Assembly: GCA_965112735.1 (NCBI GenBank)
Contig: OZ218951.1
Coordinates: 372,001-436,000, forward strand
DNA from: Phaeosaccion multiseriatum
Lineage: Eukaryota > Ochrophyta, other classes
DNA length: 64,000 nt
Reading direction: 5' to 3'
The notes beneath the pieces were generated by a model. The model was not told the DNA's origin and made no database searches. It saw only the letters and a list, made by a program, of their open reading frames with translations. Position 1 is the first letter of the stretch; every line of letters starts with the position of its first letter. Position numbers and translations under genes: made by a program. Below are positions 54,640 to 63,858 of the stretch, one piece after another.

Positions 54640-57600
54640 ATGACAAATCAACTACGTATTGTTAAGCAAGATGCGGACGCCGCGTCGATTCTTGTCGGCG
54701 CTGCAGCGGATGACATTATCATTTCCTCCTCCGATTCTGCGTCGAAAATACAGTTCGGTGTAGGCACCGATGCCGGTACTGGTGACAGCGCTCCCGAGTC
54801 GAAAATGAGTATCCAGGCGAGCGGAGTCTCGATTGGAACGACGGACATTGAGGACGGGTTTGCATTGCAAGTCTCCTCTGCTTCCGTGGACGCAGTCCTC
54901 CAGTCGGATACTTGCATTGTGAAGGACACGTTGCAGGTGGCGGACACGTCGCTTGTAGTGGAGTCGACGACGAAGAATGTTGGCGTGGGAACTCTTGCAC
55001 CTTCTCAACCTCTCCACGTACTTGGCAAGACCCTGTTGGAGGGCAGTGTTGTCGTCGGGGAGGATACAAGCATCGTTGACCCACAGCTTTCAATGTATGT
55101 CAACGCAACCGACGGCATTCGTATTCCCGTCGGCACCACGGCAGAACGGCCTTCACATACTTCCGAGGAAGAGGGGCTGCTCCGCTACAATACAGATCTC
55201 AAGGGTTTCGAGGGATACGCGAATGAGGAATGGGGCCTCTTAAGCGCCACCACGCGCATATACGACGACGACGAGAATACTTCCGTCGAAATTGGGACTG
55301 GAGGAGGTGCACAAGACACCATTCGTATGGTCGCCTCAAACCAAGAACAGCTCAGCATCTCGTCCTCCAATATTCGCATCGCTGCGGACACCACCCAGTG
55401 GACCGGAGATGCCGCGATGTATGTTGGCGGATCGATCGCGGCACAAAGCAATACTACGCTCTCCTTCTTTATGGACAAGACCGACGGCATACGTATTCCT
55501 GCAGGAACCAGTGCACAGCGACCCTCCACGTCTTTACACGACGGTATTCTTCGATATAATAGCACCCTTCAGCAGTACGAAGGATACAGTGCTAGTGCGT
55601 GGAATACGCTGGGTGGGGTGATGGACGTAGACCAGGACACATACATTCGTGCAGAAACGGCTCCTGGCCAAGACGAAGACGAACTTGTCATGATCGCCAA
55701 TGGTACTGAGGTTCTCAAAGTTGGTGAAACCGTGGTAGCAGTCGATGCGGATTTAGAATGCGCGGAACAAGCAACTTTCGAAGGTGCTGTGCAAGTGAAT
55801 AACACACTCCTCGCGGACAATACGTACATTGGGGACGCCGCCACTCGGGAGGACGCTTCGTACGACCTTCATGTGGCCGGGAATGTCGGCTTCGACGGCG
55901 CTTTGGATGTCTCCGGTTCTGTGCAGCTACCAGAGTCCGAGCGCATTCTGTTGGGTGGTGCCTACGCGGACGGCACTGTCCTCGACACCACTACCGGGAG
56001 TACCACGCCGTATCTCTCGATATCACGGGGAACTACAAACGCCTTCGTCGATTGGAACATTGGAGATGTGCAGTTCAGATACGATACAATTACTGCTGGA
56101 ACGCTGTCCTCCAGTGGATTCTCGACCGACCATACCCTAACTGCAAGTGTCTTCGACGGGGGTGCAATGAATCTAACAGGTGATCTGGTGGGAGCAGGAG
56201 GGTTACAGGCTAGTAGCATGAGTGTCTCCAACGCAGTCGTGCATGAAACTATGCAGGTTGGTGGCCAGCTTTCGGCGGCCTCTGTCCTACTCAGTGGTTC
56301 CCTGGATGCAGCCAACATGAGCCTCTCGAATATGGTGGTCCAGGAGACGCTACAGGTGGGCGGAAATATCACTGCATCTTCTGATCTCGATGTGACAGGC
56401 GCCTTGGACGTGGGTACCAGCATAGAGGCCCAGTCTTTGCTCCTGAGCGGCGCCTTGGACGCAGCCAGCATGAGCATTTCGAACGTGGTGGTCCAGGAGA
56501 CGTTGCAAGTGGTAGGAAACATCACCGCGTCCTCCGATCTCGACGTGACAGGCGCCTTGGACGTGGGTACCAGCATAGAGGCCCAGTCTTTGGTTCTGAG
56601 CGGCGCCTTGGACGCGGCCAGCATGAGCATCTCGAATGTAGTGGTCCAGGAGACGTTGCAAGTAGCAGGAAACATCACCGCGTCTTCTGATCTCGATGTG
56701 ACAGGCGCCTTGGACGTGGGTACCAGCATAGAGGCCCAGTCTCTCCTTCTGAGTGGCGCCTTGGACGCGGCCAGCATGAGCATCTCGAATGTAGTGGTCC
56801 AGGAGACGTTGCAAGTGGGAGGAAACCTCACCGCGTCCTCTGACCTCGACGTGACAGGCGCCTTGGAGGTGGGTACTAGCATAGAGGCCCAGTCTTTGCT
56901 CCTGAGCGGCGCCTTGGACGCAGCCAGCATGAGCATTTCGAACGTGGTGGTCCAGGAGACGTTGCAAGTGGTGGGAAACGTCACAGCGTCCTCCGATCTC
57001 GATGTGACAGGAGCCTTGGAGGTGGGTGGTGGTATAGAGGCCCAGTCTCTGCTTCTCAGTGGCGCCTTGGACGCAGCCAGCATGAGCATTTCGAACGTGG
57101 TGGTCCAGGAGACGCTACAGGTGGGAGGCGCCATCACCGCGTCCTCCGATCTCGATGTGACAGGCGCCTTGGAGGTGGGTGGTGGTATAGAGGCCCAGTC
57201 TCTGCTTCTCAGTGGCGCCTTGGACGCAGCCAGCATGAGCATTTCGAACGTGGTGGTCCAGGAGACGCTACAGGTGGGAGGAAACCTCACCGCGTCCTCT
57301 GACCTCGACGTAACAGGCGCCTTGGAGGTGGGTACTAGCATAGAAGCCCAGTCTTTGCTCCTGAGCGGCGCCTTGGACGCAGCCAGCATGAGCATTTCGA
57401 ACGTGGTGGTCCAGGAGACATTGCAGGTGGGAGGCGCCATCACCGCGTCCTCCGATCTCGATGTGACAGGAGCCTTGGAGGTGGGTGGTGGTATAGAGGC
57501 CCAGTCTTTGCTCCTGAGCGGCGCCTTGGACGCAGCCAGCATGAGCATTTCGAACGTGGTGGTCCAGGAGACGTTGCAAGTGGTGGGAAACGTCACAGCG

Positions 57601-60537
57601 TCCTCTGATCTCGATGTGACAGGAGCCTTGGAGGTGGGTGGTGGTATAGAGGCCCAGTCTTTGCTCCTGAGCGGCGCCTTGGACGCAGCCAGCATGAGCC
57701 TTTCGAACGTGGTGGTCAAGGAAACGTTGCAAGTGGTAGGAAACGTCACCGCGTCCTCTGATCTCGATGTTACAGGCGCCTTGGAGGTGGGTGGTGGTAT
57801 AGAGGCCCAGTCTTTGCTCCTGAGCGGCGCCTTGGACGCAGCCAGCATGAGCCTTTCGAACGTGGTGGTCAAGGAAACGTTGCAAGTGGTGGGAAACGTC
57901 ACCGCGTCCTCCGATCTCGATGTGACAGGCGCCCTGGAGGTGGGTAGTGGTATAGAGGCCCAGTCTTTGCTCCTGAGCGGCGCCTTGGACGCAGCCAGCA
58001 TGAGCCTTTCGAATATGGTGGTCCAGGAGACGTTACAGGTGGGTGGAAACATCACCGCTTCCTCTAATATTGATGTAACAGGGGTTGCTACCTTGGCCAG
58101 TACATTGCATGTAGACGAAGCTGCAACATTTAATGATGATGTGACGGTGGTTGGAAAAATTACTGCAGCTAGTCTCGAGCTAGGAGAAGCCCTGACCTTT
58201 GAGAATATGTCATTATCGGGAAAGCTCGCAGTAGGATCGAATGCTGTAAGTGCCACGCATGACTTCCATGTAGAAGGAACATCTTTCATGACGGACAGTG
58301 TGATAGTGGCGGATGATTTCGCAGTGGATGTGACAAATAGCAGAGTTGGAATCGGTACGGTAAGTCCGGCAAGAACACTTGATATTATCGGTAGTAGTTC
58401 CGCAAATGCGTCGGCATCCATAGCCGCCATGGACGGATATCGTCCATTCCTGTCTCTATTTCAGAGAGATGCTGTGGACTTCGAAACGGGCGCAGTATGG
58501 TCGATAACTGAAGACGTTCTCAATCTGAATGCGAAAAATTTGACAACCACGGATAGTCTACAAATGGTGGACTTGGAAAACAATTACGTAGGCTTCAATA
58601 CCAGCAATGCACGAGCATATGGACTATACACAGACAGTACATTCTATGTAAGAGACGCAGCCACTTTCAATAGTAATGTATCGATCACAGGGAATACTAC
58701 AGTGAATGGAGCGCTATATGCATCAATCGTTACCATTCCGAGTGGTTCCTCTCTCTATATAGGAGGGAACTCGGTTGGTGATGAGGTTGATGGCGATACG
58801 ACACCCCAATGTAGACTCCATCAAGCTGGTGACCATACATACTTCGATTGGAGCGGGGGTGATATATACTTTCGGTATGACACTGGTGCTACGATGACAA
58901 CGTATCACACTTTTCACGACGACGGGACGGTTTCTTTCTACAGCGATACCACGTTTGGCAATGACGTGAATGTCGATGGTGAGACCTATTTGAAGGACAA
59001 TGTGTATATACAAGGGCAGACACAGATCCCGAAAAACACGAACATGTACTTTACAGGCGATGTCGGAGACACTGTTCCAAGTACAGACTTTATGAGACTC
59101 TTCAAGGGGAATACAAACTCTACGATTGATTGGGTTGGGGGGAGTTTGCTAATTCGGAATGACGAGGACACTGTTGCGTACTTCGAGAGCACGGGAATGG
59201 TAATTAAGGAAGATCTGGGCGTGGAGGGCTATGTAGGTGTTGGTACTTCGTCGCCAACGCGGTTACTGGACATAGTAGGTCCATCTGGGTCACATTGCAC
59301 CATGGCCATAACGAGTTACGCTGGGTGGGATCCCATATTTAGTATACAGCAAGGAGGAGGAGATGACACGCAAACTGGAGTACAATGGAGACTAGATGGT
59401 GCCACGTTCAAATTGGAACCGATAAACCGTGCCAGCACCAACTCATTGCAGCTAATGGACATTGACAACAACTACGTCGGCTTCAACACGAGTACATACC
59501 GATCCTACGGGCTCTATACAGACAGCACTTTCTATGCAAAAGGAGCAGCTACTTTCGACAGTACGATTACTTCAGGAGATGATATCTCAGCGTCTGAGAA
59601 TGTCATATGCGGCCTTGGCAACACTAGAGGTATATACTTTCGGAATAGTAGTGACTACAGGATAAACGTCAACTACTCAACGAGTAGCGGCGGCGTTTAT
59701 GCTATGCGGTTCTATCTTGAAGATACCCTGCAGGCCACTATTGTATCGAGCGGAACGAATACCACCCTAAATAACTTCACGGGTCAGCACAGATGTACAC
59801 CAGCCAACGAGGACCAGCTGGACTATTCTGAGTACGGAGGACGCATTGTGGTCACGGAAAAGAATAGGTATGTGAGTATGGAGAATGACGGCACGAGTAG
59901 GCATGGACAAGACGCTATTCAATTGAATGACGCGCTGCCTGTCATTAGTCTGAGTTCCAATAAAAAGCAAAAGTCTGTGTTCGGCGTCATCAGTACAATC
60001 GAGAGTGATGACGAAACGCGCAATGATTCGTATGGGAACATCGAGAGCATATTCCCGAAAGTACCAGGGGATTACCGTGTCTATATCAACTCGATTGGAG
60101 AAGGAGCTATGTGGGTATGCGAAGTAGGTGGTGCATTAGAAAGTGGTGACTATATTTGCTCCTCGGACATTCAGGGTTTCGGGATGCTGCAGGACGACGA
60201 TTTGATGCACAACTACACGGTAGCAAAGATTACGATGGATTGCGACTTTAGCCCAGAGTACAAGACAAAGCAGGTAGTACATAAGGATGGGAAGGACAAG
60301 CCTATCCTACATGAGAAAACAGGACGATTGCAATGGGTTGATGACCCTCAAGGAGAAAAAGAGTATGCCTATTTGGTCAAATACTGTGATGAGAAGGGAA
60401 ACTGGGTTTCTGAGAGTACGTACAAGAGAGGTAGTATAATGACGGGAAGCCGGAGTAGGCGAAGAGGACGGTCAAAAACGCCCACCCCCGTGTACTATCG
60501 TTGTGCGTTCGTGGGATGCACATACCATTGCGGGTGA
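54640..60537 (+). CDS. Giant fibre-like structural protein with 51-residue tandem repeats
   Basis: 1965 residues in one frame. N-terminal region of beta-rich blocks (GIRIPxGTxxxRPS..EGLLRYN twice, like phage fibre or spike heads), then about twelve tandem 51-residue repeats (LDVTGALEVG..IEAQSLLLSGALDAASMS.SNVVVQETLQVG), then two related ~230-residue modules (LLDI.GSS..GLYTDSTFY..AATF), and a C-terminal domain with DYSEYGGRIVV, GQDAIQLNDALPVISLS and a final basic Arg/Ser-rich tail with four Cys. The repeats suggest a long trimeric beta-structured shaft. A virion surface fibre is the best guess; the C-terminal YSEY/VFGVIS pattern recalls fibre C-termini in algal viruses. No enzyme motif seen. 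Confidence 0.8.
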   Translation: MTNQLRIVKQDADAASILVGAAADDIIISSSDSASKIQFGVGTDAGTGDSAPESKMSIQASGVSIGTTDIEDGFALQVSSASVDAVLQSDTCIVKDTLQVADTSLVVESTTKNVGVGTLAPSQPLHVLGKTLLEGSVVVGEDTSIVDPQLSMYVNATDGIRIPVGTTAERPSHTSEEEGLLRYNTDLKGFEGYANEEWGLLSATTRIYDDDENTSVEIGTGGGAQDTIRMVASNQEQLSISSSNIRIAADTTQWTGDAAMYVGGSIAAQSNTTLSFFMDKTDGIRIPAGTSAQRPSTSLHDGILRYNSTLQQYEGYSASAWNTLGGVMDVDQDTYIRAETAPGQDEDELVMIANGTEVLKVGETVVAVDADLECAEQATFEGAVQVNNTLLADNTYIGDAATREDASYDLHVAGNVGFDGALDVSGSVQLPESERILLGGAYADGTVLDTTTGSTTPYLSISRGTTNAFVDWNIGDVQFRYDTITAGTLSSSGFSTDHTLTASVFDGGAMNLTGDLVGAGGLQASSMSVSNAVVHETMQVGGQLSAASVLLSGSLDAANMSLSNMVVQETLQVGGNITASSDLDVTGALDVGTSIEAQSLLLSGALDAASMSISNVVVQETLQVVGNITASSDLDVTGALDVGTSIEAQSLVLSGALDAASMSISNVVVQETLQVAGNITASSDLDVTGALDVGTSIEAQSLLLSGALDAASMSISNVVVQETLQVGGNLTASSDLDVTGALEVGTSIEAQSLLLSGALDAASMSISNVVVQETLQVVGNVTASSDLDVTGALEVGGGIEAQSLLLSGALDAASMSISNVVVQETLQVGGAITASSDLDVTGALEVGGGIEAQSLLLSGALDAASMSISNVVVQETLQVGGNLTASSDLDVTGALEVGTSIEAQSLLLSGALDAASMSISNVVVQETLQVGGAITASSDLDVTGALEVGGGIEAQSLLLSGALDAASMSISNVVVQETLQVVGNVTASSDLDVTGALEVGGGIEAQSLLLSGALDAASMSLSNVVVKETLQVVGNVTASSDLDVTGALEVGGGIEAQSLLLSGALDAASMSLSNVVVKETLQVVGNVTASSDLDVTGALEVGSGIEAQSLLLSGALDAASMSLSNMVVQETLQVGGNITASSNIDVTGVATLASTLHVDEAATFNDDVTVVGKITAASLELGEALTFENMSLSGKLAVGSNAVSATHDFHVEGTSFMTDSVIVADDFAVDVTNSRVGIGTVSPARTLDIIGSSSANASASIAAMDGYRPFLSLFQRDAVDFETGAVWSITEDVLNLNAKNLTTTDSLQMVDLENNYVGFNTSNARAYGLYTDSTFYVRDAATFNSNVSITGNTTVNGALYASIVTIPSGSSLYIGGNSVGDEVDGDTTPQCRLHQAGDHTYFDWSGGDIYFRYDTGATMTTYHTFHDDGTVSFYSDTTFGNDVNVDGETYLKDNVYIQGQTQIPKNTNMYFTGDVGDTVPSTDFMRLFKGNTNSTIDWVGGSLLIRNDEDTVAYFESTGMVIKEDLGVEGYVGVGTSSPTRLLDIVGPSGSHCTMAITSYAGWDPIFSIQQGGGDDTQTGVQWRLDGATFKLEPINRASTNSLQLMDIDNNYVGFNTSTYRSYGLYTDSTFYAKGAATFDSTITSGDDISASENVICGLGNTRGIYFRNSSDYRINVNYSTSSGGVYAMRFYLEDTLQATIVSSGTNTTLNNFTGQHRCTPANEDQLDYSEYGGRIVVTEKNRYVSMENDGTSRHGQDAIQLNDALPVISLSSNKKQKSVFGVISTIESDDETRNDSYGNIESIFPKVPGDYRVYINSIGEGAMWVCEVGGALESGDYICSSDIQGFGMLQDDDLMHNYTVAKITMDCDFSPEYKTKQVVHKDGKDKPILHEKTGRLQWVDDPQGEKEYAYLVKYCDEKGNWVSESTYKRGSIMTGSRSRRRGRSKTPTPVYYRCAFVGCTYHCG
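56285..58080 (+). repeat. 153-bp coding tandem repeat in fibre-like gene
   Basis: GATCTCGATGTGACAGG-type starts recur every 153 bp: 56383, 56536, 56689, 56842 and on to 58066. The copies are highly similar and share variant blocks (GTACCAGC versus GTGGTGGT), a sign of unequal crossing-over. Confidence 0.95.
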
Positions 60538-60605
60538 TACTACAGTATATGTTCGAAAAATTATCTCAGCTTACGTAAAGAACTCGAAATCGAAAACCCC
60601 ATAAT

Positions 60606-62267
60606 ATGTCGCCATCAGCCGCGAAGGCTAGTAAAAGCAGTGCAGAGGAGCAAACCTCCAGGCTGAGCAAGTCCTCGAAGCCTTTGAAAGCCTCGAAGGC
60701 CTCGAAGTCCTCGAAGTCCTCGAAGTCCTCGAAGTCCTCGAAGTCCTCGAAGTCCTCGAAAGCCTCGAAAGCCTCGAAGTCCTCGAAAGTCTCGAAAGCC
60801 TCGAAATCCTCGAACGCCTCGAAGATTAAGAAGGTGGGGGGCGGCAAGGCCACGACTGCCACGAAGAGCGCAAAGATGGTTCCTGGACCCAAGGGTGGCC
60901 TTGCATCTTCGCGAAAGCAGGGGGGTGCCGCGGAAAAACCGAGGCTTGTGATGAAGGGTCCCCTTCACACGGCGGTTGAGTATGATGGCCGGCCTGTTCA
61001 AAAGGAGTCGAACTGTCTTCACGTTATCACGACAAACAAGCCGTCATCGTTGAGTGATTGCATCTTTAATGCAATTGTGTTCATGGGACATAAGAAGTTC
61101 GATTATATCTCGAAGCGAAAGGTCAAGTCGAAGATTCCCCAAAAGCCATTCGACATGTGCTACTCTGCGCAGGCAGATGGCGTTCGAGTGCTGTGCGATA
61201 AAGTCAGCAGGCCCTTGTCTGCGGATGACTTCTCTCCCCAAATGTTCATGGATGAAGACAAAATGGTACCTTTCCGTATAGAGGAGATAGAAGCTCAACT
61301 CTTCAGAGACAGGAAGGTGTATGTGTGGTTTGAAAAGGACTTCTCCATTTGCATCAAAACGTTAGGAGCAAATGTGCTTGATACGGAGGACGGTAAAATG
61401 GAAGACCCCAGCAGGACAGTATACATTGGTCGCAAACCCTCTGGCGAATCCAGGACCTTCTTCTTCGTCCCGTACGGGGTCTGTCCCATCAAAGAGAACC
61501 AGATTGTTCCCCATGCCTCCGGAAGACCGACAGTTACTGAGAAGGTAGAGTTGGTTGAGGCCGAGCTGGCGAAGGTTGAGGCCGAGCTAGCGCAGCTAGA
61601 AGCGAGTCAGCCTTTGGGCGAAACATACGAACAGACCTCTCGCAGAGAAAGAGTATCGCAATTAAAGATGCATAAAGAAGAGCTAGAAGCCACTCAGAAC
61701 CCTAACAACACCTTTGTTCCATGGGCCTCAGCTTCTAGTGCCACTGGCTCCGAACAGCCTTCCACTGCTACTGACGAGCTTGACGCTTCGATTATCAACA
61801 AAACGCGGGAAGACTGGATTATCAGAGTAGCAGACAGCATGATGACGGAAGAAGAAGAAAGGCGAATGATCGACGCGGACTTCGACGAAACGAACAGATG
61901 GGCGGCAGCACGACTTCGAGCCTTGGCCGCAGTTGAAAGCGTAGAGAGAAAACAAGCGGCAGAAAGTGAGATGACCCTATTGAGAAAAGAGCAGGAGGCA
62001 GAGATGGACAGACTGCAGGCCCAAGATGGCACCACCCAAGACGATATCGATAACTTGACTCGCGTCCAAAGGAGTGTCTGGGACAAGTTCAATGCTGGGG
62101 TGAAGCGTTTCTTCCAAGGGTATGAATTACTGGAAAGTTCCCCCGAGGCTTTGAGCCTCGATGACCTACTGAATCGAACACAGGATTCTGTACCGCTTCC
62201 AGGAGACCCCGCCAGTCCAGGAGCCGACAGCATATTTGGTAGCGCACTGGATGACGAAAACGAGTAG
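60606..62267 (+). CDS. Hypothetical protein with Lys-Ala-Ser repeat head and coiled coil
   Basis: 553 residues. Residues ~15-75 are SSKSSKASK repeats from a 9-bp TCGAAGTCC-type microsatellite, giving a highly basic, histone-H1-like head that could bind DNA. Residues ~115-300 look globular (SNCLHVITTNKPSSLSDCIF, KVYVWFEKDFSICIKTL, RTFFFVPYGVCPIKENQ). Residues ~310-365 and ~430-500 are charged helical coiled coil. No family recognised. It is followed by the packaging ATPase on the opposite strand. Confidence 0.6.
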   Translation: MSPSAAKASKSSAEEQTSRLSKSSKPLKASKASKSSKSSKSSKSSKSSKSSKASKASKSSKVSKASKSSNASKIKKVGGGKATTATKSAKMVPGPKGGLASSRKQGGAAEKPRLVMKGPLHTAVEYDGRPVQKESNCLHVITTNKPSSLSDCIFNAIVFMGHKKFDYISKRKVKSKIPQKPFDMCYSAQADGVRVLCDKVSRPLSADDFSPQMFMDEDKMVPFRIEEIEAQLFRDRKVYVWFEKDFSICIKTLGANVLDTEDGKMEDPSRTVYIGRKPSGESRTFFFVPYGVCPIKENQIVPHASGRPTVTEKVELVEAELAKVEAELAQLEASQPLGETYEQTSRRERVSQLKMHKEELEATQNPNNTFVPWASASSATGSEQPSTATDELDASIINKTREDWIIRVADSMMTEEEERRMIDADFDETNRWAAARLRALAAVESVERKQAAESEMTLLRKEQEAEMDRLQAQDGTTQDDIDNLTRVQRSVWDKFNAGVKRFFQGYELLESSPEALSLDDLLNRTQDSVPLPGDPASPGADSIFGSALDDENE

Positions 62268-62292
62268 ATTCGGCGCGTGACCTCCTTCCCTC

Positions 62293-63189
62293 TCAGCTCG
62301 AGGACCTCCTATTTTTCTTAACTCTCACATCAATCTTTCTCTTTGGTTTGAAGTAGTTCTCCTGTTTTGCTCGCGTCGTTTCGGGTGTAGTCCGTGCGCC
62401 CCTGTTCCAGAAGTGGGGTTGGTTCATTCGAAAGTTCTTTGGAGGAGGAGCCTTGTACCAAAAGACCTGGTCTTGGAAGTTATTGGAGCGAGAAGTATTG
62501 TCCACGACCAGGCAATGGTAGTCCTCAGTACACTGATCCAGTACAGCACAGAAAACTTCAAACGTCGGAAACATGCCCGCATAGTTGTCGAAAATGCGCC
62601 TACGGTTGGAAAGGTTGGTTTCCCGCAGGATAAAGGTGAAGTCCACGTTCGTTCGGAGATTGGGTGGGATTCCCAATGGGTATTGCATTGTGATAATGAA
62701 GAGCATTTTCATGTGCCGGCCATTCATAAAGATTGTACGGACGCTCCTCTCTTTGGTCCACGAAGCGTCGTCCAGACAATCATCGAGAACTACGACCGTT
62801 CGCGGATCAATCTTTGACATGATGGGTGCATTTTTTTGCATCTGGGCTCCTTTGGGTTTGCCTTCGACCTCCTGGGCCTCTTTCTTCTGTTGCACCATCA
62901 GTTTGGTAATCCTCTTCTGTCGTTTCAGCACGTCCCCCATGAGCTCTTTGCTGTATTCGTAGTGGATAAAGATGCTGGGTACAAAATCGCCGAAAAACTC
63001 GTTCACCTCTTCCGTTCCTGATATGATGGTGCTGACAGGAATGGTCTGATGGTGGGAAAGCAGGTCCTTTACCAGATAGGACTTGCCTGTCCGGCGCTTA
63101 CCAATGAACACCACGACATTGTCATCCTTGATGTTTTCCATCGAGAACTCATTGATGTTCAAAGGCACGGGTCTAGTACTACTACCCAT
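62293..63189 (-). CDS. A32L: A32-type DNA packaging ATPase (FtsK/HerA family)
   Basis: 298 residues. A nucleocytovirus hallmark enzyme that drives viral DNA into capsids. Walker A is GKRRTGKS (residues ~30-37), Walker B VVVLDDCLDD (~130-140), followed by the family blocks IFMNGRHMKMLFIITMQYPLGIPP, which includes the sensor Gln, and NVDFTFILRE, then RIFDNYAGMFP. Length is typical. The start MGSSTRPVPLNINEF leads straight into the conserved ENIKDDNVVVFIG strand. A TTATAATG element and a run of nine T lie upstream on the coding strand. Its presence argues that this is virion-forming-type virus DNA, not just a captured gene. Confidence 0.95.
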   Translation of the reverse strand: MGSSTRPVPLNINEFSMENIKDDNVVVFIGKRRTGKSYLVKDLLSHHQTIPVSTIISGTEEVNEFFGDFVPSIFIHYEYSKELMGDVLKRQKRITKLMVQQKKEAQEVEGKPKGAQMQKNAPIMSKIDPRTVVVLDDCLDDASWTKERSVRTIFMNGRHMKMLFIITMQYPLGIPPNLRTNVDFTFILRETNLSNRRRIFDNYAGMFPTFEVFCAVLDQCTEDYHCLVVDNTSRSNNFQDQVFWYKAPPPKNFRMNQPHFWNRGARTTPETTRAKQENYFKPKRKIDVRVKKNRRSSS

Positions 63190-63339
63190 GATATACCTCT
63201 CGAATTAACTACTACTTTTAGCCAACATTATAAAAAAAAAGCGTTCGGGTCGCGCATTGCGAGATGAATGAAGTTGCGTGACCTCGGTGAAGGTGTCGTG
63301 ATTGTCGGCTGAATGAACCAGAAGGTTGGGTACAGGCAA

Positions 63340-63642
63340 CTAAGCTTTCTGTGTGATTGCGACGTGTTTCTTCAGAGCTGTGTACCCTCCCAGAAAAGAT
63401 TCTCGGTGGAAAATCATCGGGAACTGAGTAGCGCCTGTCTTGGTGAGAAGATCGTCATACGCCTCGTCAAAGCCTGGATCGTCGACGTAGTTCGATACGT
63501 TCACGACGTGTACGTCAAGAATCCCTTCCCTGTCCAGAAACCTCTTGGCCTTGTCACAAAAGCTGCACCCATCGCGAGAAACGATGGTGTAGGTATGTGT
63601 GCCCAGATGCGCGAGCCACGTTGGAAAAGGCGAATTAATCAT
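63340..63642 (-). CDS. Glutaredoxin-like protein
   Basis: 100 residues, typical size. Dithiol active site CSFC (Cys26, Cys29) in SRDGCSFCDKAKRFL, cis-Pro region TQFPMIF and the GGYTAL glutathione-binding end. It may reduce ribonucleotide reductase or form virion disulfides (inference). It lies near the packaging ATPase and divergent from a thioredoxin-like gene, a redox cluster common in giant viruses. Confidence 0.88.
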   Translation of the reverse strand: MINSPFPTWLAHLGTHTYTIVSRDGCSFCDKAKRFLDREGILDVHVVNVSNYVDDPGFDEAYDDLLTKTGATQFPMIFHRESFLGGYTALKKHVAITQKA

Positions 63643-63858
63643 GCTGTTCGCATTGACCTGTACGCCTATAATTCATCTTCCATTTTAAACGCCTTGGTTC
63701 GCATCGATTGGTCTTTTTCCTTGAGCTCGCTCGTCTTCCTTGAGCTCGCTCGTCCTCCTTGAGCTCGCTCGTCTTCCTTGAGCTCGCGGCTGATCTAACT
63801 TGGTGCGCTTTTTTTTCTCGCCTATACTCAAAGCGAAGGAGCAGAGGATACATACAGG

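Noticed and set aside
55962-58430. Long minus-strand frame opposite the fibre repeats
   Set aside because: It mirrors the 153-bp repeat of the + strand gene; its residues have no independent pattern and it has no promoter-like region.
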